Shown piece after piece: positions 56,650-64,000 of a DNA stretch of 64,000 bases. This DNA is from Collinsella sp. GTDB taxonomy: Bacteria; Actinomycetota; Coriobacteriia; Coriobacteriales; Coriobacteriaceae. Made by a program: the position numbers and the translations under genes. Each line of letters opens with the position of its first letter. Within the stretch, counting starts at the first letter, position 1. The notes beneath the pieces are model-generated. The model did not search any database, was not told where the DNA came from, and saw only the letters and a program-made list of their open reading frames with translations. The DNA lies in the NCBI GenBank assembly GCA_018382125.1, contig JAGZQO010000004.1, positions 1 to 64,000 on the forward strand. Reading direction: 5' to 3'.

Positions 56650-58212
56650 CTAGCAATCTTCGTACACGACCCGACCATCGCTCAGCGTGAGCGAGACCTG
56701 GATGTCTCTGGCATCTTTGGGGTCCACCGCAAACACATCGCGGTCCAAAACGCAGATGTCCGCGAGCTTGCCCGCCTCGAGGGTGCCGAAATCGTTCTCG
56801 CGAACCAGATCGTAGGAACCCCCGGCAGTCCATGCCCGCAGCAGCTCGGCAACGCTAACGGTATTCTGCGGGTTGACGTCCAAACCGTCGGCGAAGTACC
56901 CTCCGCAGGCGCTGTAGATCGAATCTCCTAGATGCGGGATAAGGAGGGGAAGATCGGTTCCGCAGCACAGCACACATCCGCCATCCACCATGGCGCGACG
57001 GTTCCAGCTGCGGGAGAGCCTCTTCTCTCCTATCTGGCGACGCATGGTCGAAAGGCAATCCTCGCGCTTATCAAGAGTAAGGATCTGGGGATAGACCTCG
57101 CAGATACCGCCGATGGCGCCCATGCGCGCCAGGTCAGCTGGATCGGAGTTCTCAAGGTCCGTAATCGAATGCCTGCGAGCGAGCCTTCCCGACTCATCAC
57201 GCGGTAGCCGCTCATACAGGTCGATCGTCTTGCGAACGGCCCCATCCCCCTGGCAATGCAGGGAGTAGCGGAATCCCTGGGCATCGATCTCGGACAGCTC
57301 GCGAGAGATGAGGTCCCATTCGGGCTCCTCGACCACGGTCTTTCCGCCGGCACCCGCATCGGCCCCCTCCTCGTAGGGATCGATCATCTCGGCCAGGCCG
57401 CACCACACGCCGAGATCGGTCATGCGATTGAAGCCGGAGAACCTGACGAAGTCTCCTTGGAAGCGGTCGCGCGCCGAGCAGGCGTAATCAAGGTCGGCTC
57501 CATGCCCGACGGGCTGGCTCATCATGTCGACCCTAACCGTAAGTTCGCCTTCCTGCTCGCGGCGATACATCTCGTCCGCAAATCCGTAATAATCGTCAAA
57601 GCACATCTCCTTGATGGCGGTGACGCCACGGGAGTTAAGCATGGTCATGTAGTCGCCATACGCATCGCGGACTTCCTGAAGAGGTAGATAATCGCGCATA
57701 AGGTGCCAAATCATCTCGGCATAGCAAGCCTCGGGCGTAAAACCATAGCGCGCAGATGCGGCGGAGTTGAGCACGCAGGTCTCCGCGCCGGCAGTAAAGG
57801 CGACGGCAGGCGTGGATGAGAACTTCTCGTCCAACATATCAACCAAGTCGTCACCCATAAGGGTCTCCGGAAGGTTCATGCCCAACGCCATAGGGGCCTG
57901 GGGCCGCTCCTCCTTCCAATTCGACATCGCGGTGAAAACATCATCTGCCGAGGTCGCATCGATAAGATCGGCGCCGATGCGACGGAGCACCCAGCCGGTA
58001 AAGAACGTGTGCACGTCGACAAGGCCTGCCATGACGGTTCTGGAGCCAAGGTCGCGAACCTCGTCCGCATGCGCAGTATATTCGGCAGCCCGATCAGAGG
58101 CGCCCACGGATTCGATGCGATTACCGCGAATCGAAACATATCCGTCGATCGGTTCATCGGAAAGGCCGGTAAAGATGCTGCGGGACAGCAATACTAGCGA
58201 ACGATCAAACAC
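56650..58212 (-). CDS. YtcJ-like amidohydrolase (Amidohydro_3) with altered metal site
   Basis: The 520-residue protein has the amidohydrolase family 3 fold: MAGLVDVHTFFTG near the N-terminus, SLHCQGDGAVR, RRHSITDLEN and CGTDLPLL later. Relatives carry H-x-H in the first motif; here it reads H-T-F, so one metal ligand is missing. The enzyme may use a single metal, a different one, or be altered in function. In this operon it could remove an N-acyl or peptide portion from an imported Amadori compound before phosphorylation. GTG start with AGGAGG seven bases upstream, ten bases after the transporter stop. Confidence 0.78.
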   Translation of the reverse strand: MFDRSLVLLSRSIFTGLSDEPIDGYVSIRGNRIESVGASDRAAEYTAHADEVRDLGSRTVMAGLVDVHTFFTGWVLRRIGADLIDATSADDVFTAMSNWKEERPQAPMALGMNLPETLMGDDLVDMLDEKFSSTPAVAFTAGAETCVLNSAASARYGFTPEACYAEMIWHLMRDYLPLQEVRDAYGDYMTMLNSRGVTAIKEMCFDDYYGFADEMYRREQEGELTVRVDMMSQPVGHGADLDYACSARDRFQGDFVRFSGFNRMTDLGVWCGLAEMIDPYEEGADAGAGGKTVVEEPEWDLISRELSEIDAQGFRYSLHCQGDGAVRKTIDLYERLPRDESGRLARRHSITDLENSDPADLARMGAIGGICEVYPQILTLDKREDCLSTMRRQIGEKRLSRSWNRRAMVDGGCVLCCGTDLPLLIPHLGDSIYSACGGYFADGLDVNPQNTVSVAELLRAWTAGGSYDLVRENDFGTLEAGKLADICVLDRDVFAVDPKDARDIQVSLTLSDGRVVYEDC

Positions 58213-58222
58213 CGGGCACCTC

Positions 58223-59686
58223 CTACATCGGCAGTAGGCCGGAGATCGTAGTCGCGACCAATCCGAACAGGACCATGAAGATAAAGAACTTCCAGATGGT
58301 CTTCCACCATTGCCCGAAGGAGATCTTCGCTACGGCGAGACCCGCGACGGTCATGCCCGCAACGGGGCTGATGGTGTTGATGGTCTGGTTCGCGAACTGC
58401 AGAGCGGTGACGGCAGCCTCGGGATTGAGACCCATAAGCTCGGTCAGCGGGCCCATGACTGGCATGGTGAGTGCAGCGAGGCCGGAGCTGGAAGGAACCA
58501 GCAGCGAAAGCAGGCCGAGGACGATGTACATGAAGGTGGTATAGATGAAGGACGGAGCGCCCGCAAGGAGTCCGACGAGCCAGTTAAGAATAGAGTCGAT
58601 GATCATTCCGCCCTCTGCAACGACCAGGATGCCGCGGGCGATACCGATGATGCAGGCTGCGTAGGCGAAGTCGGCGATTCCGCGGACGAACTCCTCCGCA
58701 ATGGTCTTCTCGTCCAAGCCGCCGAGTATGCCGGCAAGAAGGCCCATGGCCAGGAACACCATAGAGATCTCGTCCATATACCAGCCCTGGGTAACGAGGC
58801 CCCACACGATAACGCCCATGCCGACCGCGAAATCAATGAGGACGAGCTCGTGGCGAAGCGTGAACTCCTCTTCGATAGAGGCGTCGGTGACAGAGAACTC
58901 GATGCGCTTCTGCTTATCGTCCTCATAGGTGATGGAGGACTTGGGATCGAGCTTGACGCGGCGCGCGTAGCGCATGGCCCAGAAAATGCCCGCGGCGGTG
59001 AAGATGGCCCACAGGATGGCGCGGAGCCAAAGCTGGGGATTTCCCTCGATGCCGATAACGCCCTGGGCGATCAGCACGTTGAAAGGATCGATAGTGGATG
59101 CGCAGTAACCAAGGTTGGGGCCGAGGAAGCAGATGATGAATGCGGTCATGGAGTCATACCCGATGCTCAGCATGATGGGGATGAAGATCGCGTAGAACGG
59201 CAGCGCCTCCTCGGACATGCCGAACGTGGTGCCGCAGATCGAGAGCAGGACCATGGAGATGGGGATGATCAAGATGTCCTTGTTCTTCAACTTCTTGATC
59301 ACGCGGCTCATACCGGCGTTTAGGGCGTTGGTCTTGGTGACGATGGCGAACGATCCGCCGATCAGCAGGACGAACGCGACGACATCGGCCGCAGCCTGGA
59401 TGCCCTTGGCGGGAGCCTGCAGGACGGCATCGATGCCCTGTCGCAGATCGACGGTCTCCCCCGTCTCCGAATCGGTGTAGACCTTGTCGACTTCTTGGTA
59501 CGTTCCGGCTACGGCGACTTCTCGCTCGCCCGCGGCCGTCTGAATGGTCTGACGGTCGAACTGACCCGATGGGACGATCCATGTGAGCACCGCGAAGAAC
59601 ACAATCAGCATGAACGCGATGGTGTACACATGGGGAAGCTGGAGATGGAATCTGCGCTTGGGCTTCTCCTGTTTGGCATCCGACAT
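58223..59686 (-). CDS. YfcC-family membrane transporter
   Basis: The 487-residue protein has about twelve hydrophobic segments and belongs to the YfcC/DcuC-related family of anion or amino-acid transporters (LLSICGTTFGMSEEALPFY and LVPSSSGLAALTMPVMGP are typical). In Salmonella the fructose-asparagine transporter FraA comes from a related group, which fits its place as first gene of a deglycase operon. A strong GGAGG precedes the ATG. The promoter with two operators lies directly upstream. Confidence 0.85.
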   Translation of the reverse strand: MSDAKQEKPKRRFHLQLPHVYTIAFMLIVFFAVLTWIVPSGQFDRQTIQTAAGEREVAVAGTYQEVDKVYTDSETGETVDLRQGIDAVLQAPAKGIQAAADVVAFVLLIGGSFAIVTKTNALNAGMSRVIKKLKNKDILIIPISMVLLSICGTTFGMSEEALPFYAIFIPIMLSIGYDSMTAFIICFLGPNLGYCASTIDPFNVLIAQGVIGIEGNPQLWLRAILWAIFTAAGIFWAMRYARRVKLDPKSSITYEDDKQKRIEFSVTDASIEEEFTLRHELVLIDFAVGMGVIVWGLVTQGWYMDEISMVFLAMGLLAGILGGLDEKTIAEEFVRGIADFAYAACIIGIARGILVVAEGGMIIDSILNWLVGLLAGAPSFIYTTFMYIVLGLLSLLVPSSSGLAALTMPVMGPLTELMGLNPEAAVTALQFANQTINTISPVAGMTVAGLAVAKISFGQWWKTIWKFFIFMVLFGLVATTISGLLPM

Positions 59687-59740
59687 TCTTAACCTCCTGT
59701 CAGAGCAACGATGCTTGCCAAAAAACCCTCACGTATAAGC

Positions 59741-59761
59741 AAACATCTTAGGTTGTCCTAT
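59741..59761. promoter_or_regulatory. Operator copy A (downstream of promoter)
   Basis: AAACAT, then CTTAGGTTGTCCTAT, matches copy B at 59791-59811 at all but two positions. The core TAGG-TTGT-CCTA is palindromic. It covers the expected transcription start of the minus-strand operon, a position fitting repression. Confidence 0.65.
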
Positions 59762-59789
59762 GTATAACCTGCATGAAGGTGCCGGTCAA
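59761..59789 (-). promoter_or_regulatory. Promoter of the Amadori-type operon
   Basis: On the minus strand TTGACC and TATACA are 17 bases apart, close to the sigma-70 consensus. The start point should fall near 59754, leaving a leader of about 68 bases before the transporter. It is bracketed by the two operator copies. Confidence 0.7.
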
Positions 59790-59790
59790 G

Positions 59791-59811
59791 AAACATATTA
59801 GGTTGTTCTAT
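59791..59811. promoter_or_regulatory. Operator copy B (upstream of promoter)
   Basis: AAACAT, then ATTAGGTTGTTCTAT, lies directly upstream of the -35 hexamer and exactly 50 bases from copy A, about five helical turns, so two bound dimers would sit on one face of the DNA. The GntR gene 74 bases further upstream encodes the probable ligand. Confidence 0.65.
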
Positions 59812-59884
59812 AAGTGGTAACTTTTACGCGCTAAACGGACCTGTTGCGGCGATGGCGAGAACAGCGCTGCGCGAGACAGAGCCG

Positions 59885-60619
59885 CTAGATATCGAAGCTG
59901 TAGCGCGAACCCACGTAGTACTGCCTGCCATAGCAGAAGCGCTCTCCGTTGGAATCGAGAAAGCCCGCGTTCATGAAGAATAGCGGCTCCCCTACTGGGA
60001 CCTTGAGCTCGCGGGCGGTATCAATTCCCGCACGGGCGATCTCTAGCCTGCAGGGATCGGATGAACAGGGATACCTACCCGTACGCTCCCCCACGGCCTC
60101 GAATATCGAGCAATTGGAGAGACCGATATCTTTGAGAAATTCGAATCCGTCAACAGGATAGTAGTTGTTCTCGAACAGGACCGGCACGCCGTCTGCGGTA
60201 CGCACGCGTGAGACCAAGATGAGGTCAGAGCCTTCATCCAAGCCAAAGAAAGAAGCGAGGTCGCAATCGGCGGCAACGGTCTTGCGGGCAACGACGCGAG
60301 CGACCGCCTTCATGCCGTTTTCAGCGCATGCTTGGGTAAAACTCTGAACATCGTCCTTCTGATGCACCTTGCGAATTATCTTTGTCGCGGTCACAAACGT
60401 ACCACGCCCCTGCCGCTTGGTGAGATACCCCTCGCCCACAAGCTCCTCTATTGCGCGACGAACCGTGATCCTTCCCACGCCGTACATCTTAGAAAGCTCA
60501 AGTTCCGTTGGAATCTGCGAGTCAACGGGATATGTCCCCTGTTCGATATCGCTCTTGAGCAAATCGAGCACCTGTTGATACAGCGGGGCGGAAGAGCCCC
60601 CATCCAGATGCGTATCCAC
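59885..60619 (-). CDS. GntR/HutC-family transcriptional regulator
   Basis: The 244-residue regulator has a GntR winged HTH (about 10-75: SAPLYQQVLDLLKSDIEQG, then MYGVGRITVRRAIEELV) and a C-terminal UTRA effector domain (about 95-240) of the HutC type. Such proteins are often repressors released by a sugar-phosphate or amino-sugar derivative, here probably a phosphorylated Amadori compound as for FrlR/FraR. It lies upstream of the operon on the same strand, with its own gap. GTG start with GGAG seven bases before it. Confidence 0.9.
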   Translation of the reverse strand: MDTHLDGGSSAPLYQQVLDLLKSDIEQGTYPVDSQIPTELELSKMYGVGRITVRRAIEELVGEGYLTKRQGRGTFVTATKIIRKVHQKDDVQSFTQACAENGMKAVARVVARKTVAADCDLASFFGLDEGSDLILVSRVRTADGVPVLFENNYYPVDGFEFLKDIGLSNCSIFEAVGERTGRYPCSSDPCRLEIARAGIDTARELKVPVGEPLFFMNAGFLDSNGERFCYGRQYYVGSRYSFDI

Positions 60620-60686
60620 AAAAACTCTCCCTTTAAGGCGTTCGCGATCTCAACTACTCCATTCTACCGCACACGGAAAAATGAGG

Positions 60687-60857
60687 TTAAACACATAGGG
60701 GCCCTGCATGTTTGAGCAGATCGGGAATCTGGTCGATGATTTCGTCCGCATTTGCTTGCGAAAAACCAAAACGCTCCTCGCGCTTGGCGAACACGGTGAG
60801 ACCCGCCGTCTTGCCCGCGGCGATGCCCGACATCGTGCCTAGCAGCGCCGAACGCAT
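60687..60857 (-). pseudogene. HAD-family hydrolase, C-terminal fragment
   Basis: The minus strand reads 56 codons including GIAAGKTAGLTVFAKREE and ADEIIDQIPDLL to a natural stop. This is the usual end of a beta-phosphoglucomutase-like HAD phosphatase (motif IV region onward is partly altered). The catalytic N-terminal three quarters are absent. It adjoins a lysA fragment on the opposite strand. Confidence 0.65.
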
Positions 60858-60973
60858 GCAGTCCGGCTACACCCGCGGCGGCAGGCCCCAAGCTGACAGG
60901 CCCCAGCAATTAGACATCCCGTTCTCCGACGTGCTCTCGGTCGAGATCGCGGGGCGTTCCGCATAGCGGTGCT

Positions 60974-61262
60974 GCCGAGCACACCTACGGCGTGGTGGGG
61001 TCGCTGTGCGAGAACAACGACAAGCTCGCTATCGACCGGCGCCCGCCCGAAGTGGAGGAGGGCGACTTGCTCGTCATCCACGATGCGGGCGCGCACGGGT
61101 TCTCGGTGGGCTACAACTACAACGGCCAGCTCAAGCGTGCCGAGGTGCTGATGCGTCCGGACGGGTCGGGCCAGCTCATCCGCTGCGCCGAGGAGCCGCG
61201 CGACTACTTTGCCACCTTTGACTGCTTCCCGGCCGACGAGCGGCTCGCCGTTCGCTCCAGTA
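60974..61262 (+). pseudogene. Diaminopimelate decarboxylase (lysA), C-terminal fragment
   Basis: The plus strand reads EHTYGVVGSLCENNDKLAID, then GDLLVIHDAGAHGFSVGYNY and RDYFATFDCF, the unmistakable C-terminal third of LysA with the pyridoxal-phosphate-binding CE and GAHG motifs. No N-terminal part, start or ribosome binding site is present. It ends directly against an inverted fragment of a PTS gene. Confidence 0.85.
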
Positions 61263-61266
61263 TCCG

Positions 61267-61326
61267 CTGGGTTGCCACTATGCCGTGTAGCAGGCGGTTG
61301 TCGATACATGCGGCGATGATGCTCAT
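61267..61326 (-). pseudogene. Mannose-family PTS EIIB, N-terminal fragment
   Basis: Starting at an ATG 36 bases downstream of the LevR-like gene, the minus strand reads MSIIAACIDNRLLHGIVATQ, the first twenty codons of a mannose/sorbose-family EIIB with the phosphorylatable His in RLLHG. Similarity then stops where the lysA fragment begins. It shows that a PTS operon once followed the regulator and has been cut. Confidence 0.7.
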
Positions 61327-61362
61327 GTGATGTTGGCTTCCTTCCTTTGCTTGCGAGGCGCG

Positions 61363-64000
61363 TCACTCGTCCTGCTGGGCCGCGGGCCCATCGTTCAGCG
61401 TGGCCTGCCTGCGCGGGGTATGCCGGGAATTGATGTAGTCGTATGCGTAGGCGATCTCCGTGACGGGGACCTCCACGTGGTAATGGGCGGAAATGTCAGA
61501 GAAGCTCGTGCGGAATGCCTCGACGAAATCGTTGTGTTCATTGGCGAAGCGCTGCTCGTCTGCGTAGTTCTCGATGGGGCTTCTGGTCACGAGGCGCTCC
61601 ACGAGACAACACAGGTGCACGTAGAGCCCCATGCTCACACGAGCGCCAATCACGTCTCCGGTGAGCTGCTGGAGCCGCTCCGCGGCACTCTCGATTTCGC
61701 CGAAGAGCTTGTTGGGGTTAAGGATTGTGATGGACTCGACCACGTTCCTGAGGGTCATGTTCTTGACGAGATTCTGGTGGAACGTGCGCAAGCCGTCAGC
61801 GTCGAGCAAGCGTGCGAAGGCGCGGTCTATCTGGGCCGTTCCTTCGCCGGCGATGAGTTCCTCGAGCGAAATGAACGGGACTCCGTCGGCGTGCGGATTG
61901 TCCGTGCCGATGACCGAGCGCACGTTGTACTGGGAGAAGGCGGCATCCTCAGATCCGTTATTGGCGAGCTGCCGCCAGTCAACGGCGACAAGCCGCGCGG
62001 GGGACTCGCCAGGCAGGCTCTGCGCCACGAGATCGCGGATCCGCGCAGCTGCGTCAAGTCCGCCTTCGGAGCAGAAGACAATCGCGTCCGGTCGGGCGTT
62101 GCGCGCCACGATGTGATAATTACAGGTGCAAGCTGCCGCAGCATCGTCGAGAACCTCTCGCACGGAGCGACCCGCGATAAGTCCGGCGCCAACCTCCACC
62201 GCAAGGCCGGTAGAGGCGTTGTTGATGATGCCGAGTGTCATGCCGGAGGTGGATTCCAGACTCTTATAAATATCCTGAAGCGATCCCATGTCCACGAGGA
62301 TGACGACCTCGTCTGCGTAGGAGAAGCGGTCGATGATTTGCTGAAGAGGAGCAGCGACGTCCGTAACCTTCTGGTCGTAGGGCATATCGATGGCCTCGAA
62401 GACCCTCGTGTCAAGAATCCGATTGGCAGCGTCGGCGATGCTCGTGGCGGTCGAGTAGCCATGACTGAGGACGATACCGACGCTCCGACGACGCTTAGAC
62501 GGGTCGAGTGCGAGTGCCGCATGCGCAAGGACGAGCAGACACGTGAGATCGTCGAGCGCGATGCCGAGCGTAGCCTTGAGTTCATCAGCGATGCAGGCGC
62601 AGACAGTAACGGCAAAGCGGTTGCGCTGGGCCACGACGCCGCGCATGCCGGAAAGCTCGCTTGCATGGGAGCTCTTCCAACGCGAGAGGTTTGCGGGCGG
62701 CCACAGCTGGAGGCAGATGCCCTGGGCGATTAGATGCGAGCTCTTTCGGGACAAATCGATCGAGTAGAGTTCGTTCACGGAAGTGACGACGCTGTCGGCG
62801 ATCTGCTCGTATGCGTCGGACTTCGAGCGGCCCGGGTTTTGCCCGAACGCCAGGTAGTCCTCAAGGTCGCGGGCTCGCTCCACCAGCTGAGCGCTGCACG
62901 CGCTCCCATCAAGCGTGCCTTCGCGATAGCTCTCGTATGGCTCCAGCATGGCGTCGAGTACATGCCGTGCGCGGTCGTCCGCCTGGCTTTGGATGCTCCG
63001 GGTGGTGTCGATGAGCTGCATATCGTTCTCGCTGCGCTCAAGTGCGGAGCCGGCAAGGATTGCGGAGGGAAGCTGGTAGGTGCGAATCTCCAGGCTGTCA
63101 CCCTTCGTGTCTAGATAGGCCTCGGCGCAACAGTTGGTGATGCAGTCGCGTAGGCCGCGTACGTTCTCCTCGAAGTTGGTGCCGGCGAGGGCTCGGAAGG
63201 CTCCGCGACTTATGAGGATGTCGCGTCCTATGCGTCGGCCCTCCTCCTTGAGGAAGTGGAGAGTCAGTTCCTCACGCTCCTCCTGGGTGCGCTCGCGCAG
63301 AGACGGCACCTGGGCGGACATGGGGATGCGACGCGTGAGGCTGCGGCACTCGGTACTGTCTGCCTCGTTTGAGGTGGCAAAGATAAGGCGCGCAGCAGGG
63401 GCTGGCACAATGGCGCCCGCCTGTGCGGAGGCCCACTCCAAGAGCGCGTCCTGGGCAGCGGGTGAGAGGGTGTCGACGTCCTTGAGATAAACGATGCCGC
63501 CGCTCGCCCGATCTGCAGGCCCGCCATCTGCGCACAGATCGTGAGTGAGCGCGCGGGCATCGTCTGCGTAATGCGAGCAGTCGATGCTCACAAGCTTGGC
63601 TTCCTGCTGCAGGACGCCGACGTTCTTGCCGTATTCGAGGGCAAGTTCGGCGAGTAGACCCTTGCCGGTTCCCGAAGCGCCACAGAGCAGGATGGGCAGG
63701 CCAGCTGGCGGGTACTTGAGCGCGGCGCAGAGCTGGCTGATGCAGGGCGCAAGGCTCAGCTCGTGACCGATTGCGCGGTCAAAGTCGAGTCGCTCGCCGT
63801 TTCCGAGCGTGGCGAAGAGCTGCTCGACCGAAGGGTAGGTGCTACGCTCAATGCGAGACTGGAAGAAGCGTTCGAGGGGGCGGCGGTGAAAGTAGCACAC
63901 CGGTCGCGCCCCTGCTTTCACCACGAGGCCAGCGCGCACGAGCTCGTTGAGATACTGACTTGCCAGGCTGCGCGAGATGGCGAGCGAGTCGGTTATAGAT
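61363..64000 (-). CDS. LevR-like PTS transcriptional regulator (5' end outside window)
   Basis: The frame is open to the window edge, where SLAISRSLASQYLNELVRAG is part of an N-terminal winged helix. Domains follow in order: AAA ATPase (Walker A GASGTGKG), a PRD near the middle, an EIIA-mannose-like domain with VGIVLSHGYSTATS, a further region, and a C-terminal PRD with YVHLCCLVERLVTRSP. This is the LevR/MalR plan. Two oddities stand out: the sigma-54 contact loop GAFTGA is not found between Walker A and B, and Walker B reads IVYLKDVD. It may therefore not activate sigma-54 promoters. Its downstream PTS genes are reduced to a 20-codon stub. Confidence 0.88.
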   Translation of the reverse strand, partial: SITDSLAISRSLASQYLNELVRAGLVVKAGARPVCYFHRRPLERFFQSRIERSTYPSVEQLFATLGNGERLDFDRAIGHELSLAPCISQLCAALKYPPAGLPILLCGASGTGKGLLAELALEYGKNVGVLQQEAKLVSIDCSHYADDARALTHDLCADGGPADRASGGIVYLKDVDTLSPAAQDALLEWASAQAGAIVPAPAARLIFATSNEADSTECRSLTRRIPMSAQVPSLRERTQEEREELTLHFLKEEGRRIGRDILISRGAFRALAGTNFEENVRGLRDCITNCCAEAYLDTKGDSLEIRTYQLPSAILAGSALERSENDMQLIDTTRSIQSQADDRARHVLDAMLEPYESYREGTLDGSACSAQLVERARDLEDYLAFGQNPGRSKSDAYEQIADSVVTSVNELYSIDLSRKSSHLIAQGICLQLWPPANLSRWKSSHASELSGMRGVVAQRNRFAVTVCACIADELKATLGIALDDLTCLLVLAHAALALDPSKRRRSVGIVLSHGYSTATSIADAANRILDTRVFEAIDMPYDQKVTDVAAPLQQIIDRFSYADEVVILVDMGSLQDIYKSLESTSGMTLGIINNASTGLAVEVGAGLIAGRSVREVLDDAAAACTCNYHIVARNARPDAIVFCSEGGLDAAARIRDLVAQSLPGESPARLVAVDWRQLANNGSEDAAFSQYNVRSVIGTDNPHADGVPFISLEELIAGEGTAQIDRAFARLLDADGLRTFHQNLVKNMTLRNVVESITILNPNKLFGEIESAAERLQQLTGDVIGARVSMGLYVHLCCLVERLVTRSPIENYADEQRFANEHNDFVEAFRTSFSDISAHYHVEVPVTEIAYAYDYINSRHTPRRQATLNDGPAAQQDE

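Overview
The window looks like a chromosome segment from a high-GC gut actinobacterium of the Coriobacteriia, most like Collinsella. This is inference from gene content, not a database result. The pointers are a single-chain pyruvate:ferredoxin oxidoreductase for anaerobic life, paired LytS/LytTR regulators, a PknB/PASTA - PP2C - FHA - SEDS/PBP cell-envelope cluster of actinobacterial type, a cellobiose-type PTS operon, and an Amadori-product (fructosamine) type catabolic operon. Most genes lie on the minus strand in short operons closed by clear hairpin terminators.

Layout. 1-9.4 kb: tRNA-Asp, a phosphodiesterase, a glycosyltransferase - LytS kinase - LytTR regulator operon, an MFS exporter, a zinc phospholipase C-like protein, and a second, paralogous kinase/regulator pair. 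9.4-12.3 kb: a metal-dependent amidohydrolase with an APC amino-acid permease. 12.7-13.7 kb: a membrane-anchored C39-like peptidase, followed by dispersed palindromic repeats. 14.1-19.7 kb: a beta-glucoside PTS operon (PRD regulator, EIIA, EIIB, EIIC, GH1 6-phospho-beta-glucosidase). 20-26.9 kb: carbamate kinase, a DUF4143-type ATPase behind 34-bp tandem repeats, and pyruvate:ferredoxin oxidoreductase, with a 125-bp nested palindrome between the last two.

27.2-34.5 kb is an accessory island and the most interesting part. It is visibly AT-richer than its surroundings and is bounded by two diverged direct repeats carrying the 3' end of an FHA-domain gene (truncated copy on the left, intact gene on the right). 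It holds a radical SAM/SPASM peptide maturase, two unannotated Cys-rich precursor peptides that share the start MKHIHP, a 35-residue single-span membrane peptide, a terminator, a convergent ABC exporter, and a broken methyltransferase gene. I read it as a small RiPP (ribosomally made, modified peptide) system.

34.0-39.2 kb: FHA protein, Ser/Thr kinase and membrane-anchored Ser/Gly-rich protein in one operon, then recR and ybaB. 39.2-42.2 kb: a small membrane protein and dnaX. 42.3-53.3 kb: a YcxB-like protein, then the signalling and cell-envelope cluster: a Ser/Thr kinase with an HLD catalytic loop, FhaA-like, FhaB-like, PP2C phosphatase, a RodA-PBP2 natural fusion in one 956-residue chain, and PknB with PASTA repeats. 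53.7-60.6 kb: a GntR-controlled operon of YfcC-type transporter, YtcJ-like amidohydrolase, TIM-barrel isomerase, SIS deglycase (FrlB-like) and PfkB kinase (FrlD-like), with two 21-bp operator copies exactly 50 bp apart framing a good promoter. 60.6-61.3 kb is a scar made of three gene fragments (HAD phosphatase, lysA, mannose-family PTS EIIB). The window ends inside a LevR-like PTS regulator whose target operon appears to have been cut off by that scar.
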